Source of the DNA: a virus
Direction: 5' to 3' (one strand)
Virus record (IMG/VR): IMGVR_UViG_3300044591_001148
Span: 1 to 52,042 of that record
DNA: 52,042 nt
Below the pieces are notes generated by a model. The model saw nothing but the letters and a program-made list of their open reading frames with translations, did no database searches and was not told where the DNA came from. Within the stretch, counting starts at the first letter, position 1, and each line of letters starts with the position of its first letter. Made by a program: the position numbers and the translations under genes. Of the stretch, positions 15,006 to 22,882 are shown piece after piece.

Positions 15006-15538
15006 GCAATCTACAATCCCCCCAGGCTATGCAGTTGCCTACTTTAGGGGGGGACAATTTGTCCCCCCCTTCCTTTTCTCGGGTCATTGGCATTGACCCT
15101 GGCGCATCAGGCGCTATTGCACTGCTCCTGAACGGTGTGCTGGTGTCAGTACACGATATGCCAACAGTTACCGTCGAGCGCAACAAGGCGCAGAAACGCC
15201 AAGTCTGTCCTGCTGGCCTTGCACTCTTGATGCAGCAGCTCGCACCTCACAAGGCCATTGTCGAGAAGGTAGGAGCAATGCCTGGTCAGGGTGTCTCTTC
15301 CATGTTCAGCTTTGGGCGTTCAGTTGGCATCATCGAGGGAGTGCTTGCCGCCAAGCAGATACCTGTGACGTTTGTCACACCACAAGCCTGGCAGAAGCAA
15401 TCAGGTGCCGCCAAGGGCAAGGACGGGAGTCGGCAGCGGGTCATGGAGCTGTTTCCTCGGGAGGCGCATCTCTTTGCAAGGGTCAAGGACGATGGACGAG
15501 CTGACGCTGTTCTGATTGGTCTATGGGGTGGTGTATGA
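15002..15538 (+). CDS. RuvC-like Holliday junction resolvase
   Basis: 178 residues. The RNase H-fold resolvase signature is complete: 'IGIDPGASGAIA' (D32), 'AIVEKVGAMPGQG' (E88), 'FVTPQAWQK', and 'KDDGRADAV' (D164, D168). These acidic residues bind Mg2+ for cleaving branched DNA before packaging. The first ~25 residues precede the conserved core and are coded partly by a perfect 25-base inverted repeat (15046-15070), so this N-terminal extension looks like later-added sequence. A downstream start cannot be excluded. Part of the early operon, ATGA-coupled at both ends. Confidence 0.82.
   Translation: MSNLQSPQAMQLPTLGGDNLSPPSFSRVIGIDPGASGAIALLLNGVLVSVHDMPTVTVERNKAQKRQVCPAGLALLMQQLAPHKAIVEKVGAMPGQGVSSMFSFGRSVGIIEGVLAAKQIPVTFVTPQAWQKQSGAAKGKDGSRQRVMELFPREAHLFARVKDDGRADAVLIGLWGGV
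15046..15070. repeat. Perfect 25-base inverted repeat in the resolvase 5' end
   Basis: Arms AGGGGGGGACAA and TTGTCCCCCCCT (12 bases each) flank a single T. In frame it codes for L-G-G-D-N-L-S-P-P. As RNA, a very stable hairpin with a minimal loop would lie near the translation start and could block ribosomes; as DNA it could be a protein-binding palindrome. Confidence 0.85.
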
Positions 15539-15759
15539 CTCTACAAGAAGATGAACGTAAGACGCTGAAGGCGCACATCCTCTGGCTGGGGACTGAGTTG
15601 GAGAAGTCCAGACTCCAGTGCCGAGCCAAGACTGAATTGCTGAAGCGGATGCTGGACCCAGAGGACTTGGGACACGCAGTCAGTAACGAGGTTCGCGCCA
15701 GCATCTACCAAATCCTCATCGAAGACAGTCACAACGAAAGAGACGCATGGAACAGATAA
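15535..15759 (+). CDS. Small early protein, unknown
   Basis: 74 residues from the ATG at 15535, overlapping the resolvase stop (ATGA). It is almost entirely helical and charged ('ERKTLKAHILWLGTELEKS', 'KTELLKRMLDP'), suggesting a coiled coil. No recognised family. It overlaps the following nuclease gene by 13 bases. Its place between a resolvase and a nuclease suggests a replication or recombination accessory role, unproven. Confidence 0.6.
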   Translation: MTLQEDERKTLKAHILWLGTELEKSRLQCRAKTELLKRMLDPEDLGHAVSNEVRASIYQILIEDSHNERDAWNR

Positions 15760-16820
15760 AACAGACACTGCTAAGACCAAGTGCTGCTGGACGGTGGATT
15801 GCTTGCCCTGCAAGCGTCCAACTGTCAGCCAAGATGCCAATGGGAGAGTCAGGTGCTGCCGCGCAGCGGGGGACTGCAATTCACAGTCTCTCAGAGTCTT
15901 GTTTTATGACCTCCAGCTTGCCAGAGGAGTGGCTGGGCGTGGAGGTGGAGGGTGTCAGGATGGACGAGGAGGCCATCACCTACGCTCGCAAGCACTTGGA
16001 CTACATTGAGGGTGAGGAGAAGCGTTTGGGTAACGTATTTGTTGAGCAGTACGTCACTGCCCTAGACACGCACAACGTCCGAGTTGCGGGTACTGCTGAT
16101 GTCCTGGGCTGGTCAGATGACACTGGTGAATTCGTCATTGGTGACCTGAAGACAGGGCGGGGATACGTTGATGCTGACAGTGACCAGATGCGTATCTATG
16201 CACTCGGCGGTATGCGTCTGGCAAAGAAGACATTCAAGACGGTGACAATGACCATCGTCCAGCCAGTGCATGGCGTTAACCGCAGTCACACCATGACGGT
16301 CAGTGAGTTGCTCAAGTGGGAGCGCAATGTCCTGATTCCAGCTGCACAGGCTGCAATGGCACCAGACCCCAAGGTAGTACCAAGTGAATCAGCCTGCCAG
16401 TGGTGTCCTGCCAGGGCCATTTGTCCAGCGCACATTGAAACATTTACTGAGCTGGCTGAAGCAGCCTTACCGCAGGCACTCAGCAATGAGCAGTTGGCGT
16501 CCTACCTGAACCAAGTCTCCAAGGTTGAGGCGTTCATCAAGGCACTTGAGACTTACGCAGTCAAGTGCATCAAGGACGGTGCAGCAGTACCAGGCTGGCA
16601 GATGGGGTCCAAGAAGTCAACGAGGAAGTGGACTGATGAGACTGAGGCTGTTGGTGCCTTGGTGCTGGCTGGACTCACTCAAGACCAAATCTATCCAAGA
16701 GAAATCATATCGCCAGCAGTTGCTGAGAAGTTGCTGAACGATAAAACAGTCACGGAAACCTTGACAACCAAGGTGTCCAGTGGACTCACCCTATGCCGAG
16801 CATTCGGCATTGGTGAGTAG
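15747..16820 (+). CDS. DUF2800 / Cas4-like RecB-family nuclease
   Basis: 357 residues. The PD-(D/E)XK core is visible as 'RGTAIHSLSE', 'RVAGTADVLGW' and 'FVIGDLKTGRG' (Asp and Lys of the active site). One cysteine near the N-terminus (C20, 'WIACPAS') plus three in 'CQWCPARAICPAH' are the four ligands of a Cas4/AddB-type 4Fe-4S cluster. This is the phage DUF2800 arrangement. It probably acts as an exonuclease in replication or recombination, next to the ssDNA-binding protein candidate. No CRISPR array is present, so a CRISPR role is not suggested. Confidence 0.8.
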   Translation: MEQIKQTLLRPSAAGRWIACPASVQLSAKMPMGESGAAAQRGTAIHSLSESCFMTSSLPEEWLGVEVEGVRMDEEAITYARKHLDYIEGEEKRLGNVFVEQYVTALDTHNVRVAGTADVLGWSDDTGEFVIGDLKTGRGYVDADSDQMRIYALGGMRLAKKTFKTVTMTIVQPVHGVNRSHTMTVSELLKWERNVLIPAAQAAMAPDPKVVPSESACQWCPARAICPAHIETFTELAEAALPQALSNEQLASYLNQVSKVEAFIKALETYAVKCIKDGAAVPGWQMGSKKSTRKWTDETEAVGALVLAGLTQDQIYPREIISPAVAEKLLNDKTVTETLTTKVSSGLTLCRAFGIGE

Positions 16821-16864
16821 TGTCAGTGTGTGTTTAATTCTTAACTCTTAACTCGGAAATCAAA

Positions 16865-17452
16865 ATGCTAAATCTTTCAAGCAACGGCGGTGGGTCTTAC
16901 ATTCGTTTCATGGCGCAAACCCGCCAATGGGAAAACTCTAGCAAGGAGTCAATCACATTGCCGCCAATGGTGATGGACATGGACAGTGTTCGCACTGGCT
17001 GGCTTCTGCTTGGTATCGGTCAGCGGGATTGGGTGGAGGACGAGTCTGTTGGTAAGAAGGGTAAGCAGCCTTCTGCTGACCACAAGCGTGGCTTCAGTGT
17101 CAAGCTGTTCTCGAAACCTACAGGTGTCGTTGAGTGGTGTGCGTCTGGTGTTGGTGTCACCAAGGGCTTTGAGGCCATCTACAACGCCTGTGATGCACAG
17201 GCTGACCACAACCCTGGCAAGGTGCCAGTGATCAATTACGAGGGTGCAACTGCTCTCAAGATTGGCGCAGGAAATACGGCAATTCCCAACTTCAAGTTGA
17301 AGAACTGGGTTAACCGTCCTGCTGCATTGGATGCTGATGGTGAGGCTGTCTACGAGGAGGAAGCACCAGCACCAGCACCAGTGCGTCAGGCAGCAAGGCC
17401 AGCTCCCAAGCCAGCGCCTGTGGTTGAGGATGACGAGGAAATGTTCAACTAA
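16865..17452 (+). CDS. Putative single-stranded DNA-binding protein
   Basis: 195 residues. A beta-rich N-terminal domain (about 1-150, 'IRFMAQTRQWENSS', 'NFKLKNWVNRP') is followed by a Pro/Ala linker and a very acidic tip ending 'VVEDDEEMFN'. A beta domain, flexible linker and acidic tail ending in an aromatic residue is the architecture of SSB and T7 gp2.5-like proteins, where the tail recruits polymerase or nuclease. It lies between the Cas4-like nuclease and the primase-helicase. I recognise the overall family but cannot confirm the OB fold by eye. A rho-independent terminator follows directly. Confidence 0.65.
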   Translation: MLNLSSNGGGSYIRFMAQTRQWENSSKESITLPPMVMDMDSVRTGWLLLGIGQRDWVEDESVGKKGKQPSADHKRGFSVKLFSKPTGVVEWCASGVGVTKGFEAIYNACDAQADHNPGKVPVINYEGATALKIGAGNTAIPNFKLKNWVNRPAALDADGEAVYEEEAPAPAPVRQAARPAPKPAPVVEDDEEMFN

Positions 17453-17470
17453 AATTTAAACGACAAAGGA

Positions 17471-17495
17471 ACCCGGCCTGGTGCCGGGTTTTTTT
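17471..17495 (+). terminator. Rho-independent terminator
   Basis: Stem ACCCGGC (17471-17477), loop CTGGT, stem GCCGGGT (17483-17489), then a run of T residues. It lies 18 bases after the ssDNA-binding protein candidate and would end or attenuate the first early transcript before the primase-helicase. Confidence 0.85.
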
Positions 17496-17501
17496 GACCC
17501 T

Positions 17502-17678
17502 ATGAAACAAGAATATTGGAATCTGCTCCTCATTGCCCTGGCGCGTCGGGTGTACGAGCTGGAGCAGAGAATAAAAACACTGGAAACTGCACATGGATGC
17601 AAAACTGATTGCGGCGGCACTAGGACACTCAAGGCCAGCAGCAAACGGACATTGGCTGGCGTCCTGCCCGGTCCTTGA
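17502..17678 (+). CDS. Possible small coiled-coil protein
   Basis: 58 residues starting 'MKQEYWNLLLIALARRVYEL', with a hydrophobic/coiled-coil first half that looks protein-like. The last third overlaps the primase-helicase gene by 86 bases in another frame and looks less natural (Arg/Ser/Gly). There is no good ribosome site. It fills an otherwise empty 97-base gap after the terminator. It may be real, a short leader peptide, or chance. Confidence 0.3.
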   Translation: MKQEYWNLLLIALARRVYELEQRIKTLETAHGCKTDCGGTRTLKASSKRTLAGVLPGP

Positions 17679-19662
17679 CCATGGACAGGGGAATGGGGAC
17701 AAGAACCCATCACTGTCAGTCAGGGATGAGGACGGTAAGCTGCTGCTGAAGTGTCACGGTGGATGTTCGCAGCAGGATGTTTGGGCAGCGGTCAGGGACA
17801 TGGGGCTGCTGCCTGAGACATCAGAGTGGGTGGAGCCATTGGCTGGCATTGGCAGGCGTATCAATGGACACCATCCACCAACACCAAGGTTACCAGTACC
17901 TACTACACCTACTACACCAGTTCAGGTAGAACTAGAGCAGGAGTGGCTGTACGAGGATGAGTCTGGCGTCACACAATTCGTGAAGCAGAGGTTCCGAACT
18001 TCAGACGCCAAGGGTAAGACGTACAAGTTGTTGCGGGTGATGTCTGACGGAACCCGGCAGGCGTCAATGTCGGGTGCTAGGATCATCCCTTACCGTCTCG
18101 CTGATGTCCTCGAGGCCAAGTTCCAAGCAAAGCCAATATTCATTTGCGAGGGTGAGAAGGCGGCTGATGCCTTGGCATCACTTGGCGTCTTTACTTGTAC
18201 GTCTCACACTGGTGCTGGGAGTTGGCCTGCTGCCAACAGCGTTTGGTTTAAGGACTTAGCGGTGGTGCTGGTCCCAGACAATGACGCACCAGGCTATAGA
18301 TATGCATCCTTGGTAGCGGCTGCACTTCTTCCAATTGCCAAGTCAGTCAGACTCCTGGCGTTACCCGTAGGGCATACGGAGGATGCGTTTGAGTGGGTGG
18401 CGGCTGGTGGTGATAAGTCTGGCCTGATGGCACTGTGCAAAAGGTTGGAGCCTATCTCTGATGCCTCAGAGATTGTTTATCTCCCACCACCAGCACCAGC
18501 AGAAGACTCTGAGCCAGACGCCGAGGAACTGGATTCAGAGACAGAGGAAGTCGAAAGTAAGATTTTGATTGAGGAGTGGGACACCATCCAGGATGAGCCA
18601 GTGGAGTGGCTGATTCAGGACGTTCTGCCCAGAAAGGGATTCAGCGCACTGTTTGGACCACCGGGTTCGTTCAAGTCTTTTGTGGCCTTGGACATTGCTC
18701 ATTCAGTAGCTACGGGTAAGGCCTGGATGGGTAAGGAGGTGTCTGTCCCTGGCGCAGTGCTTTACATCTGTGGTGAGGGGCATGGAGGCATTGGGGCTAG
18801 GATCAAGGCACTGCGAGTGCATCACAAGACTGAGCCTGGCGCACCAGTCTACGTTATTCGTCACCAGTTGAACTTACGCAGTTCAAAGGAAGACGTACAG
18901 CAGCTCCAGCTTGCCATCACCAACCTAGTGGCAAGGACTCAGGTCAGGTTTGAGCTGGTGCAGGTAGACACCTTGGCTAGAGCGTTTGGCGGTGGCAATG
19001 AGAATGACTCGTCGGACATGGGGTCGTTCATTGCCTCGCTATCAAAGATTCAGCGCCTGTTGGACTGTGCATTGCAGATCGTCCACCACGTTGGTAAGGA
19101 TGTCACCAAGGGACTGAGGGGTCACAGTTCACTACTTGGTGCGTTAGATACTGAGTTGGAACTCCAACGTATTAATGATGGGTTACAAGATAATAATATT
19201 GCTGGTGCTGGTAATATAACTATTACTAAGCAGAAGGATGGAAGTGACGGTGCTAAGTATGGATTTCGTATGGTCAAGGTGGACTTAGATAATACTAATT
19301 TAGGGTTTGAATCTACTCAGAGTTTGGCGGTTGAGGCTACGGATGTGGCTGTAAATGTGCAGCCAGTTGGCCTGAAAAGGACGGGTCAGGGTAAGCATCA
19401 GGGCAAGGCAATGGCAGCTTTTGTGGAGTCAATCAGGGAAACTGATCGCATTCAGTCCACCAAGTTTGGTCAAAAGAAGGTGACTTTGGTGTCTCTTTGG
19501 CGGGAAAAAGTGTGGCGTGGGTTGGGTAAAACGGGTGAGGTTAAGGGTCGAGACATCGAATTTAAGGCTGCTTGGAGGGCTGCAACCAACCTTGAGGGTG
19601 TGACGTTGGACGGTGATTTTGCGTTCTTCACCACCAAGTTTAACGAGAAAGAGCACTTTTAG
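17593..19662 (+). CDS. Primase-helicase fusion (CHC2 zinc, TOPRIM, RecA-like ATPase)
   Basis: 689 residues. The N-terminus has a DnaG-type zinc site (C25, then C54-H55-x-x-C58 in 'LLKCHGGCSQ'). The TOPRIM domain shows 'FICEGEKAADAL' (E186) and 'VLVPDNDAPG' (D229, D231). An acidic linker (about 300-325) leads to a RepA/AAA_25-type ATPase with Walker A 'GPPGSFKS' (355-362) and Walker B 'LVQVDTLA'. It would synthesise primers and unwind DNA, like T7 gp4 in concept. A repeat array that may be the origin starts right after its stop. Codons turn AT-rich around 19170-19330. Confidence 0.85.
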   Translation: MDAKLIAAALGHSRPAANGHWLASCPVLDHGQGNGDKNPSLSVRDEDGKLLLKCHGGCSQQDVWAAVRDMGLLPETSEWVEPLAGIGRRINGHHPPTPRLPVPTTPTTPVQVELEQEWLYEDESGVTQFVKQRFRTSDAKGKTYKLLRVMSDGTRQASMSGARIIPYRLADVLEAKFQAKPIFICEGEKAADALASLGVFTCTSHTGAGSWPAANSVWFKDLAVVLVPDNDAPGYRYASLVAAALLPIAKSVRLLALPVGHTEDAFEWVAAGGDKSGLMALCKRLEPISDASEIVYLPPPAPAEDSEPDAEELDSETEEVESKILIEEWDTIQDEPVEWLIQDVLPRKGFSALFGPPGSFKSFVALDIAHSVATGKAWMGKEVSVPGAVLYICGEGHGGIGARIKALRVHHKTEPGAPVYVIRHQLNLRSSKEDVQQLQLAITNLVARTQVRFELVQVDTLARAFGGGNENDSSDMGSFIASLSKIQRLLDCALQIVHHVGKDVTKGLRGHSSLLGALDTELELQRINDGLQDNNIAGAGNITITKQKDGSDGAKYGFRMVKVDLDNTNLGFESTQSLAVEATDVAVNVQPVGLKRTGQGKHQGKAMAAFVESIRETDRIQSTKFGQKKVTLVSLWREKVWRGLGKTGEVKGRDIEFKAAWRAATNLEGVTLDGDFAFFTTKFNEKEHF

Positions 19663-19816
19663 GGTGTTCACAAATGGGAACAAATGGGGAACAAATGGTA
19701 GACGATTTATGAACAGAAAAGTGTTCACAAATGGGGGCAAGGGTATAACACTTGCCCATTTGTGAACAGTTGGGTAGGTGTTTTGGGGTGGGAACAAATG
19801 GAAGGGGAACAAATGG
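19663..19816 (+). repeat. ACAAATGG repeat array, candidate replication origin (iterons)
   Basis: ACAAATGG occurs on the plus strand at 19670, 19680, 19691, 19727, 19794 and 19809, and inverted (CCATTTGT) at 19756. Several copies share the longer form GGAACAAATGG or GTTCACAAATGGG. The copy at 19725-19741 and its inverted partner at 19751-19767 can fold into a long hairpin around GGTATAAC. Close repeats directly behind a primase gene are what iteron-type origins look like. The alternative is an operator array for the next gene, whose ATG lies inside the last repeat. Confidence 0.65.
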
Positions 19817-20463
19817 CAAAAGGTAAAACAGTGGTGGTGGAGGCTAGTCGCTATCCGTTGGATGAGTTCAAGGTGAAGGCTGAGTCTTTGGTGGCTAGGT
19901 TGGAACGGGTGAAGAATGACCATGAGGCTAGGTGGGGAATTAGGCGCATTGAGATGCTGGTGGATTCCAGCTTGAGGTTGAGGCTGGAGCAGCAGATGGA
20001 GAGGGTCTTCAATGCACAGCAGGAGAGGGACATCGAGAAGATGGAGAAGGCGGTTAACGGGATGGTTAAGGGATATGGTGTTCTTGACCAGTGGGCATTA
20101 GATAATAATATTGAGCAGCCGAGTATTAATGCAGTGGAGTGGGTTATGCAGGACAAGAGTGTGATGGTGGTGGTTCAGACTCACGCTGATGCAATATATT
20201 ATCAACAGTTTCGGCCTGATGTTGGTAATAGGCATATATGGTCAATGGAGGAGTTAGAGTTATTATTGCAGTCAGATATTATTAAGGATATTATTAAGGC
20301 AAAGGCGTTACTCCCAGGCACAAGGATGGTTCAGGTGACGCCAGGTGGTAAGACAGGGTTTGATGACTGGCCTGATGCTGACGTTGACCTGAGCGGGGGA
20401 ATCGAGGAGCCTTTGTTCAACTTTGAACACGCAAGGATGATGGGTGGCGTTAGGAGCCGTTAA
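19813..20463 (+). CDS. Unknown early protein downstream of the repeat array
   Basis: 216 residues from ATG 19813, with AAGGGG 5 bases upstream; the start codon lies inside the last ACAAATGG repeat. An earlier ATG at 19762 would translate the repeats and is rejected. The N-terminal half is a long charged helix ('VKAESLVARLERVKNDHEARW', 'RLEQQMERVFNAQQERD'); the C-terminal half is mixed and acidic. No family is recognised. Position next to the repeats would suit a repeat-binding replication or regulatory protein. Codons around 20100-20300 are notably AT-rich. Confidence 0.6.
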   Translation: MAKGKTVVVEASRYPLDEFKVKAESLVARLERVKNDHEARWGIRRIEMLVDSSLRLRLEQQMERVFNAQQERDIEKMEKAVNGMVKGYGVLDQWALDNNIEQPSINAVEWVMQDKSVMVVVQTHADAIYYQQFRPDVGNRHIWSMEELELLLQSDIIKDIIKAKALLPGTRMVQVTPGGKTGFDDWPDADVDLSGGIEEPLFNFEHARMMGGVRSR

Positions 20464-20545
20464 AATCGACTCAGGTGGCATCAAAGGTACAGAGTGGTAC
20501 TTGGGGTGCTTGGTTCAACGATAGACGATTGTGGAGCGTTTAAAG

Positions 20546-20965
20546 ATGTATGTGAAGCGGAAGGCAGACATCGCCATGCTGGAGTCAATCGACAAGGAAA
20601 TCGTCTTTTCGATGATCGAGGTGGGTAAGTCAATTGCTAATGTCTGCATTGAATTGGGCATTAGCAAGCGTGCGCTTGAGACTTGGATTGAAGATAACGG
20701 TTATGAGCCGGATATACTACGCGCACGCGTGCGTGCTGCCGATATGATGGCTTGCGAGACTGTGGAAATAGCCGACACCATCTCCGACGATAACCCGAGC
20801 AAGCCGCTGCACCGCATCCGAACGCGCCAGTGGCTCGCCGAGAGGTGGGACGCGAAGACATATGGCGCGAAACAGGCAGCGGTGACGGTCAATATCGGCA
20901 ACCTGCGCCTGGACGCCTTGCGCCAGCTTGAGGTGGTCGAGGACTTATCCACAGGCGAAACGTAG
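20546..20965 (+). CDS. terS: Terminase small subunit (Sf6/P22-like)
   Basis: 139 residues from ATG 20546, which has GGAG 9 bases upstream; GTG 20531 is an alternative start. The N-terminal helix-turn-helix ('SIANVCIELGISKRALETWI') is followed by 'RARVRAADMMACETVEIADT' and 'HRIRTRQWLAERWDAKTYG', the usual central oligomerisation region of Sf6-type small terminases. It recognises the packaging site and regulates the large subunit. The last codons contain a perfect DnaA box, and a ~350-base non-coding gap separates it from the large subunit. Confidence 0.8.
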   Translation: MYVKRKADIAMLESIDKEIVFSMIEVGKSIANVCIELGISKRALETWIEDNGYEPDILRARVRAADMMACETVEIADTISDDNPSKPLHRIRTRQWLAERWDAKTYGAKQAAVTVNIGNLRLDALRQLEVVEDLSTGET

Positions 20966-21032
20966 ACTTTCCAGCTCTATCCTGTGGATAACTACAGGAT
21001 ATGGCTAAAGTGTCTGTATAGCCTGTGGATAA
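20945..21032. promoter_or_regulatory. Three perfect DnaA boxes (candidate origin or host-linked control)
   Basis: TTATCCACA at 20945-20953, and its reverse TGTGGATAA at 20983-20991 and 21024-21032. All three extend to the 11-base form CCTGTGGATAA (or its complement). One overlaps the end of terS; the other two are intergenic. Three exact consensus boxes in 88 bases are far more than chance would give and suggest binding of host DnaA for replication initiation or transcription control. Confidence 0.75.
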
Positions 21033-21317
21033 GCCATTTGCTTGTTAACATAATGGACATCGTATTAAGCATTCGGTGCATAACTGCTGTTTCCGTATGT
21101 TTTACGCAACATGGTGAGTCCAGACGCTGGCGGCTCCAGCCTGCCGCGCCAGCCGGGTGACCCCCCCGTCAGCGCCAACGGCGGGGGCGGCAGTTGCAGC
21201 ACCAAACGCCTACCGAAAAAAATAAAACGTAACGTAAAAATAAAACATAGCACCCCCCCACCCACCGCTACTCGCAACACGCCTTCCAAAAAAAATAAAA
21301 AATGCATAATATGAAAT
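20966..21317. other. Non-coding region between terminase subunits
   Basis: 352 bases without a convincing gene. It contains two DnaA boxes (20983, 21024), a GC-rich stretch with C and G runs (about 21120-21200), and an A-rich stretch (about 21210-21310) where AAAATAAAAC is repeated and poly-A runs occur. DnaA boxes plus an A-rich, easily melted segment is an origin-like layout. It could also contain the packaging (pac) site, since terS genes often lie next to it. A 67-codon reading frame at 21111-21314 looks like chance. Confidence 0.55.
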
Positions 21318-22727
21318 ATGACCACTGACGCTAATCCGTTCCTCGCCTTTGCCAAGCTGTATAAAAACAACCCTGTGCTGTTTGTAAGGGAAGTCCTTGG
21401 CGTTAAGCCTGACCCCTGGCAAGAGGAATTCTTGGGGCATATCGCCGCCAACAACAGGCGCATCAGCGTTAGGTCCGGGCACGGCGTCGGCAAGAGTACG
21501 GCAGCGTCCTGGGCCATCATCTGGTATCTGCTGCTGCGTTTCCCGGTGAAGATTGTGGTGACAGCCCCCACCAGCAGCCAACTGTATGACGCGCTGTTTG
21601 CCGAGTTGAAACGCTGGGTGAAGGCGCTACCACCGACACTGCAGGAGCAGTTGGAGGTGAAGCAGGACCGCATCGAGGTGAGAGAGGCACCGACAGAGGC
21701 GTTCATCAGCGCCAGGACATCACGCGCAGAGCAGCCCGAGGCGCTGCAAGGCGTCCACTCCGACAATGTGATGCTGGTGGCTGACGAGGCCAGCGGTATA
21801 CCAGAGCAGGTGTTCGAGGCGGCGGCAGGCAGTATGTCGGGCCACAAGGCCGTGACGCTACTCTTAGGTAACCCGGTACGCAGCAGCGGATTCTTTTTTG
21901 ATACGCACAACCGCCTGAAGGATGACTGGGTGACGATGAAGGTGAGCTGCGCCGACAGCCCCAGGGTGTCAGACGCCTATATGGACGAGATGAAGTCTAG
22001 GTACGGTGAGGAGAGCAACGCCTACCGCATCCGGGTGCTGGGTGACTTTCCGAGGAGCGATGACGATACCGTGATACCTATGGAGCTGCTGGAGGCGGCA
22101 ACGAACAGGGACGTAGCAGTCAGCCCAATAGCCAAGGTTGTGTGGGGGCTGGACGTTGCGAGGTTTGGCAGTGACAGGAGCGCATTATGCAAGCGGCAGG
22201 GTAATGCAGTTACCGAGCCAGTCAAAACGTGGAAGAACCTGGACCTGATGCAACTGACTGGCGCGGTGATGGCTGAGTACCAGGCGCTACCACCGGACCA
22301 GCGTCCGCATGAGATTATGGTGGATAGTATTGGGTTGGGGGCTGGTGTGGTGGACAGGCTGCGTGAGCTGAAGTTGCCAGCCATTGGCATTAACGTGGCA
22401 GAATCCCCGGCATTGGGGAGTACCTACCGGAATCTGAAGGCTGAGTTGTGGCACAAGGCCAAGGCTTGGCTGGAGAAGCGGGACTGCGTTATTCCCAAGG
22501 ATGAGTCCTTGATTGCTGAACTGGCGACAGTAAGGTACTTCTTTACCAGTGGGGGTAAAATTCAGATTGAGGGCAAGGACGAGATTCGCAAGCGTGGGTT
22601 GGCGTCACCCGACAAGGCTGATGCCTTTTGCCTTACATTTGCCAGCGATGCCGGGACTGCGATGTTCGGCTCGCAGATGCATAAGTATGGTTCGAGTTTG
22701 AAACGTAACCTGACGAGGGCAGCATGA
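21318..22727 (+). CDS. terL: Terminase large subunit
   Basis: 469 residues. Walker A 'GHGVGKST' (54-61), Walker B 'VMLVADE' (151-157) and the coupling region 'LLLGNPVRSSG' define the packaging ATPase. The RNase H-like nuclease is marked by 'VWGLDVARFGSDRS' (D279), 'IMVDSIGLGAG' (D336) and 'SPDKADAF' near the C-terminus. It cuts concatemeric DNA and pumps it through the portal. Full length for the family. It overlaps the next small gene by ATGA. Confidence 0.93.
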   Translation: MTTDANPFLAFAKLYKNNPVLFVREVLGVKPDPWQEEFLGHIAANNRRISVRSGHGVGKSTAASWAIIWYLLLRFPVKIVVTAPTSSQLYDALFAELKRWVKALPPTLQEQLEVKQDRIEVREAPTEAFISARTSRAEQPEALQGVHSDNVMLVADEASGIPEQVFEAAAGSMSGHKAVTLLLGNPVRSSGFFFDTHNRLKDDWVTMKVSCADSPRVSDAYMDEMKSRYGEESNAYRIRVLGDFPRSDDDTVIPMELLEAATNRDVAVSPIAKVVWGLDVARFGSDRSALCKRQGNAVTEPVKTWKNLDLMQLTGAVMAEYQALPPDQRPHEIMVDSIGLGAGVVDRLRELKLPAIGINVAESPALGSTYRNLKAELWHKAKAWLEKRDCVIPKDESLIAELATVRYFFTSGGKIQIEGKDEIRKRGLASPDKADAFCLTFASDAGTAMFGSQMHKYGSSLKRNLTRAA

Positions 22728-22882
22728 AACTTACAGCAGCAACCAAGAAAATTGCAAAGGTGATGGGTGAATTTAAAGACAAGAAGCTGATGAGCAGCTC
22801 CGGTCAGAAGGTCAAGACCCGTAACCAGGCCGTGGCAATCGCCATGTCCGAGGCGCAGAAGATGAAGAAGGGGATGAAATGA
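22724..22882 (+). CDS. DUF6496-like small protein
   Basis: 52 residues, basic and helical: 'KIAKVMGEFKDKKLMSSSG', then 'RNQAVAIAMSEAQKMKKG'. This matches the short DUF6496 proteins that often sit by terminase or portal genes in phages; function unknown. It starts inside the terL stop (ATGA) and overlaps the next gene by ATGA, which strongly supports translation. Confidence 0.75.
   Translation: MKLTAATKKIAKVMGEFKDKKLMSSSGQKVKTRNQAVAIAMSEAQKMKKGMK

Noticed and set aside
15747-16820. Cas4 role in a CRISPR system
   Set aside because: The protein has Cas4-like motifs, but no spacer-repeat array or other cas gene is in the window. Phage DUF2800 proteins of this sort belong to replication/recombination operons.
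21111-21314. 67-codon reading frame between the terminase genes
   Set aside because: The translation is a Pro/Gly-rich string followed by poly-lysine derived from C runs and A runs. There is no ribosome site and no protein-like pattern, so it is taken as non-coding.
21065-21910. 281-codon minus-strand frame opposite terL
   Set aside because: The plus strand encodes intact terminase motifs. The antisense product is Ser/Leu/Pro-rich shadow sequence.
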